Assembly: GCF_048571125.1 (NCBI RefSeq)
Contig: NZ_CP182343.1
Location: 1,364,001-1,428,000 of the forward strand
Origin: Arcobacter siniprincipis
Lineage (GTDB): Bacteria > Campylobacterota > Campylobacteria > Campylobacterales > Arcobacteraceae
DNA length: 64,000 nucleotides
Direction: 5' to 3'
Of this stretch, positions 1 through 10,105 are shown in pieces (within the stretch, counting starts at the first letter, position 1; every line of letters starts with the position of its first letter). The notes below the pieces were generated by a model. That model was given only the letters and a program-made list of their open reading frames with translations, searched no databases and had not been told where the DNA came from. Both the position numbers and the translations under genes were made by a program.

Positions 1-351
1 TGTATTTATTTTTGATAGTAAAGTATTTTGTTCTTCTTCATTTGGAATTAAAGTATGACAAATAATATCTTTTGTAACTGGTCTTATAAATTTTGTTTCA
101 TTTTTAAATATGACTATACTTGGGTTTTCTAAATTAAATTTTTTTGATAAATAATATGCCATACACCAAGATGAAATAATAGTTATACTATTTAAACTTC
201 CTCCAAAAGCTGTACCTTTATCATTTACATTAATATCAAGGGGAGCTGTTGTGATAAGTTGCGTTTCATTTAAATCTTTCAACTCCAATTTCATAAGTTT
301 TGTCATTGGTATTTGTGTATGTATTTTATTCTCTATCTCTTTTATAATCAT
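1..351 (-). CDS. YiiD-type thioesterase domain protein (3' end off window)
   Basis: This gene starts inside the window with ATG at 349-351 and runs off the left edge, so only the first 117 codons are visible. The translation begins MIIKEIENKIHTQIP and contains the segment DKGTAFGGSLNSI, which resembles the core of the C-terminal thioesterase domain of YiiD (a hotdog fold). Family members of this type are putative acyl-thioesterases, but their substrates are poorly defined. It starts two bases after the stop of the upstream acyltransferase/hydrolase gene, so it is probably the last visible gene of the fatty-acid operon and could release acyl chains from CoA. The family call rests on motif recognition; the function is inferred from the operon. 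Confidence 0.65.
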   Translation of the reverse strand, partial: MIIKEIENKIHTQIPMTKLMKLELKDLNETQLITTAPLDINVNDKGTAFGGSLNSITIISSWCMAYYLSKKFNLENPSIVIFKNETKFIRPVTKDIICHTLIPNEEEQNTLLSKINT

Positions 352-353
352 TA

Positions 354-2471
354 TTACTCTTCTATTTTTTTTATAAATTTATAAATCTCATCATATAACT
401 CTTTTGTATTATCGCCTTTAATAATAACATGATTTTTTCGCTCTAAAATAACCAAATCTTTTTCTTTGGATTTTATTTTTTCAAATATCTCATAAGCAGA
501 TGCTGGATTTACAACTGGATCATTTTTTCCTTGAATTATTAAAATAGGGCTTTGTATATTTTTAAGATTTTCTCTTGTTTTTACCATTAATTTACTTAAT
601 TGTTCTATGGCTTTGATATAAAATTTATCATAATTTATATCTGGATTTTCAGCGTGATTATCTATATACTCTTTTGCATAACTATTCGCATGTACACTAT
701 TTACTAAATCATTCCAAAAAGAGACCGCTGGAAGTAGAGTTTTAACTCGTATATCATTTAAATGTAAAGCTGTATTTATACAAATAATTCCAGCAAATTC
801 CATATAACATTTTTTTGTACTAAGAAGAGAAAGAAGTCCTCCTGTTGAAAATCCAATAATAATAATTCTTTTGTGTTTTAATGTAGCAATTATAATTGCC
901 CTTGAAAGGGATAAATACCAATCTTTCCATGTAGTATTTTGCAAATCTTCTGGAACAGTTCCATGCCCTTTTAATCTTGGAGAGTAGACGTTTATCTCTT
1001 TACTTCTAATAAACTTGCTTAATTGTTCTACTTCTTTTGGAGAGGAAGAAAAACCATGCAAAGTTATAACACAAACATCTGAAACAGCATGATTATAATA
1101 TCTTGGACTTCCTATTTCTTTATCTTTTATATTTGTATAATCTTTAAATTTTTCATAATCAGATTCAAATTCATAATGCTCCTCTTTCTCTAAAGTATCA
1201 AGAAGCAGTCTGTCTATCTCTTCTTTTTCTTTTAAAACTAAGTTTTTTGCTAAAATATTTAGTTTATCTATTATTAGTACTTCATTTAAAATAACATGAA
1301 GTATATTTTTAAGACGAATTGTATGGTGAGTATAACTATTTAAAAGAGCATCTTTATTTAAAAAATAGTTAACTTTGTCCTCTAAAATTATGTTGTCTTT
1401 TAGAGCAATTTTTAAAATATTTTCAAAGGGAAGAAACTCTTCATAGGAAATGAGGTTTATAATATTACTTTCTTGTTCAATATTATAAGAAAATAAGTTT
1501 TCTTTAAGTTGATTCCATAGAAGGTAAATCATTCTTTTTAAATGGTTTTTATTGATTGATTTTTTAGGATATAAAAAAATAATAAGTACAAATATATGGT
1601 CAAAATTTATATTTAAATTTTTATAAATATTATCCATAAAACGATGTGTTAGCTCATATCTATATTTATTTATTATATTATTGTGATTCTTCTCTTTTTT
1701 ATAAATATCTTCCAAAATATCTTGGGTGCGAATTGGTTTTAGAATTTGAATTGTGATTTTAGAATTTAAAACAATATTTGATTCTATTTCTAACTCTTCT
1801 AAAAAGTGTTCTCCAATATTATCCATAAATTTGGAAACCATATCAAGTAAAAAGTTTTTTCCAGTGCGAAGATTTGAATAAGAGATATTAATAGGTACAA
1901 TCATTGTCTCTTGTTCTTTTATATCTTTACACTCATGTATGAAATATTTGTGTTGAAATTTTTTGAAGTCTTTTATTTTTCTAGTAAAATAATCATTTCT
2001 TAATAATTGAGAGTTTAATGCAAAAAAAGCAGAACCTGTGTGTACAACTTGGCAGGTTCCATTTATCTTTACGCAAAAATGATTTTTTTGCTTAGAAATA
2101 TCCTTTGCTTTTACCATTAATCCTTCTGGAAAAATCAACCAATCTTTACATCCTGTAATTAAATCACCAATAATAGTATTATTTCTAAAAGGCGATGATT
2201 TTGGCATTGCTCCAATATCTTCTAAAAAATCTCCAAAATAAGTGTGAAATAAACTATCATCAGCAATAACACCTACTTTTTTATTTGTCAGTTCATATAA
2301 AGCATAAGGCACAAGTAAGGCTTCCATTCTTGTAAAATGATTTGCCACAAATATTTTAGGATTGTCTTTTGGAATATTTTCTGCTCCTTTGACCTCTATA
2401 TTTGCATCAAATATTTTTTCTAAAATATTTAGCAAAATACCACTTGAATTTATAAGCAAATCTTTTTTCAT
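354..2471 (-). CDS. Acyltransferase / alpha-beta hydrolase fusion protein
   Basis: A 705-residue two-domain protein. The N-terminal part (about residues 1-230) looks like a PlsC-type glycerolipid acyltransferase: NHFTRME gives an HX4E variant of the usual HX4D motif (H45, E50), and FPEG lies at 114-117. Residues about 230-465 match nothing I recognise. The C-terminal part (466-705) is an alpha/beta hydrolase of the monoacylglycerol lipase/carboxylesterase kind, with HGFSSSP near its start, GFSTG holding the nucleophile Ser542, and likely Asp650 and His681. One polypeptide could therefore both attach and release acyl groups. It sits four bases downstream of fadE in the beta-oxidation operon, suggesting a role in lipid turnover or in feeding fatty acids to the pathway. 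The substrates cannot be read from sequence. Confidence 0.75.
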   Translation of the reverse strand: MKKDLLINSSGILLNILEKIFDANIEVKGAENIPKDNPKIFVANHFTRMEALLVPYALYELTNKKVGVIADDSLFHTYFGDFLEDIGAMPKSSPFRNNTIIGDLITGCKDWLIFPEGLMVKAKDISKQKNHFCVKINGTCQVVHTGSAFFALNSQLLRNDYFTRKIKDFKKFQHKYFIHECKDIKEQETMIVPINISYSNLRTGKNFLLDMVSKFMDNIGEHFLEELEIESNIVLNSKITIQILKPIRTQDILEDIYKKEKNHNNIINKYRYELTHRFMDNIYKNLNINFDHIFVLIIFLYPKKSINKNHLKRMIYLLWNQLKENLFSYNIEQESNIINLISYEEFLPFENILKIALKDNIILEDKVNYFLNKDALLNSYTHHTIRLKNILHVILNEVLIIDKLNILAKNLVLKEKEEIDRLLLDTLEKEEHYEFESDYEKFKDYTNIKDKEIGSPRYYNHAVSDVCVITLHGFSSSPKEVEQLSKFIRSKEINVYSPRLKGHGTVPEDLQNTTWKDWYLSLSRAIIIATLKHKRIIIIGFSTGGLLSLLSTKKCYMEFAGIICINTALHLNDIRVKTLLPAVSFWNDLVNSVHANSYAKEYIDNHAENPDINYDKFYIKAIEQLSKLMVKTRENLKNIQSPILIIQGKNDPVVNPASAYEIFEKIKSKEKDLVILERKNHVIIKGDNTKELYDEIYKFIKKIEE

Positions 2472-2475
2472 CTTT

Positions 2476-4836
2476 TTATCTCATTGTTTTGTATGTTCTT
2501 GCTTTATACGAATCAACTTCTATGATTGATTGTTTAAGCTTATTTGCTTTTTTTAGTTTTGACAATTCGTCTTTATCAATAATGCCTTTTTCTAAAGCTT
2601 CTTCAACCATATTATCTAAAGAGTCTTTTTTAATATCACCATTTTTAATAGCCAATTTAATTTTTATAAATGCTGGTTTTGTTTCATTATTTAACTCAAT
2701 TGCTTTTTCTAGGATATTTAATCTATCTTTTGCATCACTTGAAACAAATACACTTGAAGTTAACTCTTTTAGATATGTTTCATCTTTTAAGTTATTTACA
2801 ATCTTTTCATTTAATTTATCTGGTGATTTTACACTCAATGGATTTAATCTTGCTAGTGGTAAGAAAACCTTTAACATAGGAAGATTATATAAAATATTCT
2901 CTTTTGCTTTTTGAATCTCTTCAAAGGCATAGTTGCATATATAATTAACTAAATCTTTATCTTCTTCTTTAGGATTATTATCAAACTCCCTAAGAGTTGC
3001 AGTTATTAAATACATATATGAAAGCATATCTCCAAATCTAGCAGAGATGTTTTCTCTTTTTTTAAGAGCTGGTCCTAAAAGAGCAAGAGCTGTATTACTC
3101 AATAGTGTAAACTCTGAACTTGCCCAAACAAGTTTTTGTTTGTATCTTTTAAAATTTCCTTGTGTTTTTAAGAAAAATCCTCTTGTGAAATAACAAGTAA
3201 TAGTTTTAGCAAAAGCTTTAACTACAAGTTTTATATGAGAAAAAAATGCTTCATCAAAAGCTTCCACATCATTTTTATTTAAAGCTTGTATCTCTTTATA
3301 AATATAAGGGTGTGATTTAATTAATCCTTGTCCAAATTGCATCAAATTTCTAGTAAGAATATTTGCACCTTCAACAGTAATAGAAATAGGAAGAGCAAAA
3401 TATGCATGGGCTAATAAGTTTTTTTCACCTCTTATAATTCCACTTCCTCCTACTACATCCATAGAATCATTTATCACTTCTCTAAATTTTTCAGTTGCAT
3501 GGTATTTCATAACAGAGTTTATAACCCCTGGTCTTACTCCATTATCTATTGCATCAAGGGTATAGTTTCTTGAAGCATTTAACATATAAGTAAAGGCTGC
3601 AATTTTTGCAATTTTTTCTTCAACACCTTCGAATCTATCAATACTAAGTCCAAATTGTTCTCTAATTTGAGAATATGAAGATACTACTTTTAAAGCAAGT
3701 TTACTTCCTCCTAAAGAAACACTTGGAAGTGATATTCCTCTTCCAATAGATAGTGACTCAACAAGCATTTGCCAACCAAGTCCAATACCGTCAATTCCTC
3801 CTATAATATCATCTATTTCAATAACTACATCTTTTCCAAATAATGGAGAATTTACAAATGGAATACCAAGTGGGTCATGACGTCTTGAGTTATCTATCCC
3901 TTTTAATTTAGAATCAAGTAATCCAAATGTAATACCTAAATCTTTCTTTTCACCTAATATTTGCTCTGGGTCATGAAGTTGAAAAGCAATACCTATAAGA
4001 GTTGCTACATTTCCTAAAGTTATATATCTTTTTTCAAAATTTAGTTTAATTTTTATTTTTTTATCTTCATCTTTAAATATAACACCACTTGAAGTAATTG
4101 AAGTAGCATCACTCCCTGCATTTGGTTCAGTTAGTCCAAAACAAGGAACTTGTCTACCATTTGCTAAGTCTTCAAGATATTTATCTTTTTGGACTTGTGT
4201 TCCATATTTTAAAATCAACTCAGCAGGTCCAAGAGAGTTTGGTACCATAATAGTGATAGCTAATACTTGAGAACGACTAACAAGTTTTTCTATTACATGT
4301 GAATGGGCAGTTGCAGAAAATCCTAAACCACCATACTCTTTTGGAATAATCATTCCAAAGAATTTTTTATCTTTTATAAATTTCCAAACATCAGGACGTA
4401 AATCTCTATCTTGAAATATTTCCCAATCTGTAGTCATAGAACACAGTTCATTTACTTCATTATCTATAAAGTCTTGCTCTTCTTTTGTAAGTTTTGTAAC
4501 ATACTCTTCTTTTATTCTTTTGAAGTTTATATCTGCTTTAAAATAATCAGATTCAACCCAATTTGTTCCAGCCTGAAGAGCTGCTTCTTCTGTGGCAGAT
4601 ATTTTTGGTAATAAACCTTTTTTCATAATAAACTTAACTAAAGGCGAAGTTATAAGCTTTATTCTATTTTTATGTATTATAAAAGTCACTGCTAAAATAG
4701 CAAATATTACCCAAAATAAAATATTAGTATCAAAAAATATTAATGAATATACACCAATAAAACCAAACCATAAAATTAAAGGATATGAAAAGTATCCAAA
4801 AATGATAAGTATAAGTACAAAGGCTAAAGCTTCCAT
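2476..4836 (-). CDS. fadE: Acyl-CoA dehydrogenase, FadE type
   Basis: A 786-residue protein close in length to E. coli FadE (814). It has hydrophobic N-terminal segments, an acyl-CoA dehydrogenase core with GLTEPNAGSDA, the flavin-region segment GGSGIIRGEKN and TVEGANILTRN, and a long C-terminal extension as in the FadE family. It would catalyse the first, FAD-dependent oxidation of acyl-CoA to trans-2-enoyl-CoA at the inner membrane face. Its start overlaps the fadJ stop by 13 bases, so translation is probably coupled. The electron acceptor (ETF or other) is not encoded in the window. Family assignment is firm; chain-length preference is unknown. Confidence 0.92.
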   Translation of the reverse strand: MEALAFVLILIIFGYFSYPLILWFGFIGVYSLIFFDTNILFWVIFAILAVTFIIHKNRIKLITSPLVKFIMKKGLLPKISATEEAALQAGTNWVESDYFKADINFKRIKEEYVTKLTKEEQDFIDNEVNELCSMTTDWEIFQDRDLRPDVWKFIKDKKFFGMIIPKEYGGLGFSATAHSHVIEKLVSRSQVLAITIMVPNSLGPAELILKYGTQVQKDKYLEDLANGRQVPCFGLTEPNAGSDATSITSSGVIFKDEDKKIKIKLNFEKRYITLGNVATLIGIAFQLHDPEQILGEKKDLGITFGLLDSKLKGIDNSRRHDPLGIPFVNSPLFGKDVVIEIDDIIGGIDGIGLGWQMLVESLSIGRGISLPSVSLGGSKLALKVVSSYSQIREQFGLSIDRFEGVEEKIAKIAAFTYMLNASRNYTLDAIDNGVRPGVINSVMKYHATEKFREVINDSMDVVGGSGIIRGEKNLLAHAYFALPISITVEGANILTRNLMQFGQGLIKSHPYIYKEIQALNKNDVEAFDEAFFSHIKLVVKAFAKTITCYFTRGFFLKTQGNFKRYKQKLVWASSEFTLLSNTALALLGPALKKRENISARFGDMLSYMYLITATLREFDNNPKEEDKDLVNYICNYAFEEIQKAKENILYNLPMLKVFLPLARLNPLSVKSPDKLNEKIVNNLKDETYLKELTSSVFVSSDAKDRLNILEKAIELNNETKPAFIKIKLAIKNGDIKKDSLDNMVEEALEKGIIDKDELSKLKKANKLKQSIIEVDSYKARTYKTMR

Positions 4837-6944
4837 AATTCTTCCCCTGTTTTAAAATCTTTATTCTCTTTATTTAATTTTTCTAATAATAAACTTGGTT
4901 TAAATCTTTCCCCAAAAACTTTTTCATATTGTTTTAATTCATCTACAATATATGAAATTCCTATGTCATTTGCAAAGGCACAAATTCCACCTTTATATGG
5001 AGGAAATCCTGTTCCTGTTATCATAGCAAAATCTATGATTTTTGGATCATTTACAATACCTTCTTCTAAACATCTTGAAGCTTCATTTACCATAATAAAC
5101 ATACAACGCTCAATTATCTCTTTTTGGATAAATTCTTTTCTATTTGTTGGAAGTAGTTTTGTGACCTCTTCATTTATCTCTAAATTTTTTGTGTTATGAA
5201 GATAAAAACCTTTTTTGTCTTTTTTACCTAATAATTTTAAGTCTTTATATACTTTTGTAAGTATAGGAGCTACAGTCATACGTGAACCATATGATTCTTG
5301 TAATATTGTTGCTACTTTAAAACCTATATCAATACCAACAGTATCTGCTAAAATAAAAGGTCCCATAGGTAAACCAAAATCTTTTAAAATTTTATCTATG
5401 GTTTTAATATCTGAACCCTCTTCAAGTATAAAAGCAGCCTCATTTATATATGGAAGTAAAATACGATTGACAATAAATCCTGCACAATCTCCAACTACTA
5501 TGGGTGTTTTCCCGCAAGTAGTTAATAATTCTATTACTCTATTTATAGTCTTTTTAGAAGTGTGTGATGAAGGGATAACTTCAACAAGTGGCATCATATT
5601 TACAGGATTGAAAAAATGTATTCCTAAAAAGTTTTTCTTATTTTTTAGTTCACTTCCAAGTTTTTCTATGGAGATTGAAGAAGTATTTGTTGCAATAATT
5701 GCTTCTTTATCAAGAACTTCTTCTAGTTCTTTAAAAGCCTCTTTTTTTGCATTTTCATCTTCAATAATAGCTTCTAGAGCTAGTTGGGTTTGACCTAAAC
5801 CATTAAATTTATCAGTATAAGAGATTTTATTTAATTTAAAGTCAACTTGATTTTGACTCATAGTTCTTCTTTTTATAGAACTATCATATAGTTTTGAAAC
5901 GTCTTTTATGATGTCATGGGATTGTTCTATTTTTCTTATTTTAATTCTTACTTCATTTAGAAATTTTGAAAATAACCAAATGATTCCTTTACCCATTACA
6001 CCATTTCCTAGTACTGCAACATTTGAAATTGGAGTTGGTGTTTTTTCAAAGTTCTTATTTAGTTTTTCAAACATGAAAAATAGCTCTATCATATATTTAG
6101 ACTCTTTTGTTGCTGCTAATTGTGAAAAAGCTCTAGCTTCTATATCTATACCTTTTTCAAAGCTTTCAGTAAAAGTATTTTGTATAACTTCTAAAGCAGT
6201 ATAAGGTGCTTTAAAATCTCTATTTACTTTTTTCTCTATTCCTTGTAATGATTTTTTGTAAATGTATGCCCTTGTGAAAGAAAATTTTTCCATAAGATTA
6301 TTTACAAAAGGTAGTTTTTTCCTTTGAACTTTGTTTTCAAGAACTTTTGTAATAAACTCTTTTAACTTAAACTCTTTTTGTCCATTATCAAATATTTCAT
6401 CCACAAGACCCATTTTTAATGCTTTTTTAGCATCATGGTTTTTACCCGTTAAAATCATCTCAAGGGCAGTTATAAGCCCTACAAGTTTTGGAGCTCTTTG
6501 TGTTCCCCCAAGACCTGGGAAAAATCCAAGTTTTATCTCAGGAAAGGCTAATTTTGTTTTTTCATTTGTAGTAGCAACTCTATATTTACAACATAAAGCA
6601 AGTTCTAAACCTCCACCCATACAAGCTCCATTAATATATGCTATTGTTGGTATACTTAAGGCTTCTAGTTTAGTTAAGATATTATCACCTTTTGTGATTT
6701 GCTCATAAACTTCTTCTTCTGTGCTCATAGCCTCTATCTCTTTAATATCAGCACCTGCAATAAAGATAGTAGGTTTTGCACTATCAATAACAAGAACTTT
6801 TATTTTACTATTTTGTTTTATCTCATCTAAGGCATTGTCTAGTTCACTTAATACTTCAAAAGATAGTTTATTTGCCTTTGTGTTTTTTAAATCAAAGGTT
6901 AGTGTTGCAATATCATTATTTATTTCTAAATTTAAATTATTCAT
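4824..6944 (-). CDS. fadJ: Bifunctional enoyl-CoA hydratase / 3-hydroxyacyl-CoA dehydrogenase
   Basis: A 706-residue fusion in the FadJ/FadB arrangement. The N-terminal crotonase domain (about 1-200) shows AGADIKEIEAM and GACMGGGLELAL, the oxyanion-hole and catalytic region, then FPEIKLGFFPGLGGTQR. The dehydrogenase domain begins near 300 with the Rossmann motif VLGNGVMGKGI and contains HFFNPVNMMPLVEVI with the catalytic histidine. It would hydrate enoyl-CoA and oxidise the hydroxyacyl-CoA with NAD. It is followed by fadE with a 13-base overlap and preceded by fadI, one base away. The length and the separate thiolase gene favour FadJ/FadB; I choose FadJ because the thiolase partner looks FadI-like. 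Confidence 0.88.
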   Translation of the reverse strand: MNNLNLEINNDIATLTFDLKNTKANKLSFEVLSELDNALDEIKQNSKIKVLVIDSAKPTIFIAGADIKEIEAMSTEEEVYEQITKGDNILTKLEALSIPTIAYINGACMGGGLELALCCKYRVATTNEKTKLAFPEIKLGFFPGLGGTQRAPKLVGLITALEMILTGKNHDAKKALKMGLVDEIFDNGQKEFKLKEFITKVLENKVQRKKLPFVNNLMEKFSFTRAYIYKKSLQGIEKKVNRDFKAPYTALEVIQNTFTESFEKGIDIEARAFSQLAATKESKYMIELFFMFEKLNKNFEKTPTPISNVAVLGNGVMGKGIIWLFSKFLNEVRIKIRKIEQSHDIIKDVSKLYDSSIKRRTMSQNQVDFKLNKISYTDKFNGLGQTQLALEAIIEDENAKKEAFKELEEVLDKEAIIATNTSSISIEKLGSELKNKKNFLGIHFFNPVNMMPLVEVIPSSHTSKKTINRVIELLTTCGKTPIVVGDCAGFIVNRILLPYINEAAFILEEGSDIKTIDKILKDFGLPMGPFILADTVGIDIGFKVATILQESYGSRMTVAPILTKVYKDLKLLGKKDKKGFYLHNTKNLEINEEVTKLLPTNRKEFIQKEIIERCMFIMVNEASRCLEEGIVNDPKIIDFAMITGTGFPPYKGGICAFANDIGISYIVDELKQYEKVFGERFKPSLLLEKLNKENKDFKTGEELWKL

Positions 6945-6945
6945 T

Positions 6946-8220
6946 TTATACCTCCACTAAAAAACTTGCACCTTGCCCACCACCAACACAAAGTGTAGCA
7001 AGACCAGTTTTTAGGCCTTTTCTTTTAAGTTCTTTTATTGTGTGAAGCACAATTCTAGCTCCACTCATACCAACTGGATGACCAATGGCAATTGCTCCTC
7101 CATTTACATTTAATATCTCTTCATTTATTTCACCAAGAGGCTCAGAGTTAAACTCTTTTTTACAAAAACTTTTTGATTTAAAAGCTTCAAGATTTGCAAT
7201 AACTTGCGCGGCAAAAGCTTCATTTAGTTCTATTAAATCTATATCTTTTAGACTGACACCTGTTTTATCAAATAGTTTTTTTGTGGCAAAAACTGGACCC
7301 AAGCCCATTCTATTGGCATCAAGACCAGCATAAGCATAATCTTTTATAAAACCTATTGGCTCAAGACCCAACTCTTTTGCTTTTGATTCAGAGCATAATA
7401 TCATCATACAAGCACCATCTGAAACTTGAGATGAGTTTCCAGCTGTTACAGTTCCACTTGTTCTATCAAAAATAGGACGAAGTTTTTTTAAAGCATCAAT
7501 ATTTTGATTAAATCTAATTCCCTCATCATCCAAGATTGAAGAATCTTTTGTCATAATAGGGTGTATTTCATCTTTTAAAATTTCACTTTCTATTGCTTTT
7601 TGTGCTTTTAAGTGTGATTGTAATGAATATTCATCTTGGGCTTGGCGACTTATTTTAAACTCATTTGCAAGATTCTCAGCAGTAATTCCCATGATTTTCC
7701 CAGAAATAGGGTCTGTTAATCCAGAAATTAATCCAATAGTGGGTTTTAAAAAACTAAGCCGAAAACTTGTAAGTAGTTTTAGTTTTTCAGATGTACTTTT
7801 TGCATAGGTAAATTTTGTCATAAAATCTTTAAATTGGTTTGAAAAGAGTAGGGGAATATTACTCATGGATTCAACTCCCCCGGCCAGATATATTTCCCCT
7901 TGATTTGTGTATATTTTTTCAATTGAGCTTGATAGGGCTTGCATCCCTGAGGCACAATTTCTATGAACAGTATATGCAATGGTTTTTTTTGGAAAACCAG
8001 CTCTCATAGCTAAAACTCTTGCTATATTTGCTGCATTTGCTGGTTGGGCAACATTTCCAATAATAACTTCATCAAAGTCATCGTAGGATATATTATTTCT
8101 AAGAACTAACTCTTTTGCAATAATTGCACCTAAGCTATCAGCACTTACATTATTTAATTTCCCATTTGCTTTTGCTACTGGGCTTCTTAATCCATCAATT
8201 ATCGCTATTCTTTCACGCAT
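6946..8220 (-). CDS. fadI: Acetyl-CoA C-acyltransferase (thiolase)
   Basis: A 424-residue thiolase. The active-site nucleophile lies in HRNCASGMQALSS, the second catalytic region in ELNEAFAAQ and GHPVGMSGARI, and the third in CVGGGQGAS. It would cleave 3-ketoacyl-CoA to acetyl-CoA and a shortened acyl-CoA. It lies between fadD (9 bases upstream) and fadJ (1 base downstream). The length is nearer to FadI (436) than to FadA (387), and this supports the FadI/FadJ reading of the pair. An acetoacetyl-CoA thiolase is less likely given the neighbours. Confidence 0.88.
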   Translation of the reverse strand: MRERIAIIDGLRSPVAKANGKLNNVSADSLGAIIAKELVLRNNISYDDFDEVIIGNVAQPANAANIARVLAMRAGFPKKTIAYTVHRNCASGMQALSSSIEKIYTNQGEIYLAGGVESMSNIPLLFSNQFKDFMTKFTYAKSTSEKLKLLTSFRLSFLKPTIGLISGLTDPISGKIMGITAENLANEFKISRQAQDEYSLQSHLKAQKAIESEILKDEIHPIMTKDSSILDDEGIRFNQNIDALKKLRPIFDRTSGTVTAGNSSQVSDGACMMILCSESKAKELGLEPIGFIKDYAYAGLDANRMGLGPVFATKKLFDKTGVSLKDIDLIELNEAFAAQVIANLEAFKSKSFCKKEFNSEPLGEINEEILNVNGGAIAIGHPVGMSGARIVLHTIKELKRKGLKTGLATLCVGGGQGASFLVEV

Positions 8221-8229
8221 TTTAAGCTC

Positions 8230-9951
8230 CTAATACATACTTTGAATTTCTTCTTTATATTTATTTTCAATTGCTTCTCTACAAACTTTCATTGAAGGGG
8301 TTAATTCTCCACCTTCTATTGTGGCTTGTTTTGTTATTAGTTTATATTTTATAATCATTTCCCATTTATTTACTTTTTTATTCAATTTATCTATATGGTT
8401 TTGTATAGATTTTTGAATTCTACTTTGGTTAAAATACTCCTCTATAGTTAAGTTACTTGATTTTCCATGTTGAGCATATCGTTCATGGTCAACAAAGAGT
8501 AAGGCTGTAGTATATTTTTTATTGCTTGATATTAAAACTGCAAACTCTATATATTTGTTTTTAGAAAGTTCTTGTTCAATTGGAATTGCATTTACATACT
8601 CTCCTGTAGAGGTTTTAAATATATCTTTTTTTCTACTTTTAATATAAATATATCCATCTTCATCAATTGAAGCAACATCTCCTGTATGAAGCCAACCATT
8701 TTCATCAATAGTTTTTTTAGTTAGGTCTTCATTATTTAAATATCCTTTCATCAAAGAAGGACCTTTTACTAGAAGTTCATCTTTTTCAATCTTAACTTCT
8801 GCCGTTGGCATCGCTTTACCTGATGTTCCCACACGATTTGCCCCAGGATAATTTGTAGAAATAACAGGGGAAAACTCAGTCATACCATATCCTTGATATA
8901 GTGGAACTCCAATATTTAAGAAAAATTGATAGATATTTTTTTCTAAAGGAGCACCTCCTGAAACTAACCACTTAATTCTTCCACCAAATATTTCTCTAAA
9001 TTTAGAATAAACAAGTTTATCAAAAAATTTAAATAAGATTGAGTCTTTATTTATATTCTCTTTTAGTGCATAGTGAAAGGCAAAAGAAGCAATTAGTTTA
9101 CTAAAAAATGGTTTGTCAGATATATTTGTTTTTATCTTGTAATATATTTTCTCTAAAAGTCTTGGTACTACAGTCATCATTGTTGGACGGACAGTTTTCA
9201 TCAAAGTTGCTACGTTTGTAATATCATCTATAAAGTAAATAGAAACACCCCTTGAGATATAGTAACTCATAACAGCTCTTTCAAAAATATGAGCAAGGGG
9301 AAGTATTGATAAGATGACTTCTTTTTTATCTAATTGAATTAATTCATTTATATCTTTTACTTGGGAGATAATATTTTTATGGCTTAAAATAACACCCTTT
9401 GGATTACCTGTATTTCCACTTGTATAAACAATAGAAAAAATATCATCTTCTTTTGGTTTATGCTCTACATATTCAAGTCTATTACAAATCTCTTTTCCCA
9501 TGACTATTATTTCATCTAAATTGTAATAGTTTTTCTCTTTTATACAAAAATTATGGGTGATGAAAATAATCTCTTCTTTTATGTCATTTATTCTATTTAT
9601 ATCATCTATAAAGATATATTTACATTTTGAATCTTTAAGTTCAAAGTTTAGATTTTTTGTTGAGATGTTGGCAAATATTGGAACAGATATTGCTCCTAGT
9701 TGTTGAAGTGCAAAATCAAATATCAACCAAAAAGGAGAAGACTTTGCAAAAACAGCAACCATTGTGCCTTTTTTTATACCCAAGTTTTGTAAAGCAGCAC
9801 ATAAGCAAATCACTTTTTCTTTGAATTGTAATACTGATATTGATTCATATTTATTATTTGCATTTATGAAGTTTAATAAAGTAGGATTATCATAAGTAGT
9901 TGTTAGATAGTCAAACATTTCATTGTAAGTAGAAAATCTATATGAATTCAT
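8230..9951 (-). CDS. fadD: Long-chain acyl-CoA synthetase
   Basis: A 573-residue AMP-forming acyl-CoA synthetase. The P-loop-like motif is YTSGNTGNPKGVILSH, followed by YGMTEFSPV and the hinge region GWLHTGDVASIDEDGYIYI with SRKKDIFKTSTGEYV. It would activate free fatty acids to acyl-CoA using ATP and CoA. It is the first gene of the minus-strand beta-oxidation operon (fadD-fadI-fadJ-fadE-fusion-thioesterase). A TATAAT box on the minus strand (9987-9992) lies 36 bases upstream. Family members also include medium-chain synthetases, so chain length is not certain. Confidence 0.87.
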   Translation of the reverse strand: MNSYRFSTYNEMFDYLTTTYDNPTLLNFINANNKYESISVLQFKEKVICLCAALQNLGIKKGTMVAVFAKSSPFWLIFDFALQQLGAISVPIFANISTKNLNFELKDSKCKYIFIDDINRINDIKEEIIFITHNFCIKEKNYYNLDEIIVMGKEICNRLEYVEHKPKEDDIFSIVYTSGNTGNPKGVILSHKNIISQVKDINELIQLDKKEVILSILPLAHIFERAVMSYYISRGVSIYFIDDITNVATLMKTVRPTMMTVVPRLLEKIYYKIKTNISDKPFFSKLIASFAFHYALKENINKDSILFKFFDKLVYSKFREIFGGRIKWLVSGGAPLEKNIYQFFLNIGVPLYQGYGMTEFSPVISTNYPGANRVGTSGKAMPTAEVKIEKDELLVKGPSLMKGYLNNEDLTKKTIDENGWLHTGDVASIDEDGYIYIKSRKKDIFKTSTGEYVNAIPIEQELSKNKYIEFAVLISSNKKYTTALLFVDHERYAQHGKSSNLTIEEYFNQSRIQKSIQNHIDKLNKKVNKWEMIIKYKLITKQATIEGGELTPSMKVCREAIENKYKEEIQSMY

Positions 9952-9986
9952 GTCATAATCCTTAACTAATATAACAATATTGTATC

Positions 9987-9992
9987 ATTATA
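9987..9992 (-). promoter_or_regulatory. Probable -10 box of the fad operon
   Basis: The minus strand reads TATAAT here, 36 bases before the fadD start. No good -35 is visible at the expected distance (the minus strand reads AAAACA near 10011-10016), so the promoter may need an activator. Confidence 0.45.
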
Positions 9993-10075
9993 ACAAAAAA
10001 ATAACAGAAATGTTTTAATTAATAATTATATTTAAGAAGAATATAACATTTATACTTAAAATCAAAAATTAAGTT

Positions 10076-10102
10076 TATATTGTACAAAAATTGTACAATA
10101 TA
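10076..10102. promoter_or_regulatory. Perfect inverted repeat with paired TTGTACAA sites
   Basis: Arms of 12 bases (10076-10087 and 10091-10102) are perfectly complementary around a 3-base spacer. Each arm contains TTGTACAA, itself a palindrome, and their centres are 11 bases apart, one helical turn. This looks like an operator for a dimeric regulator. A second pair lies at 10255-10283. Confidence 0.6.
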
Positions 10103-10105
10103 AGA

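Noticed and set aside
2489..2914. Open frame of 141 codons opposite fadE, and many similar frames opposite fadJ and fadI
   Set aside because: They are antisense to clear genes with intact motifs, have low-complexity Ser/Phe/Ile-rich translations and lack ribosome sites.
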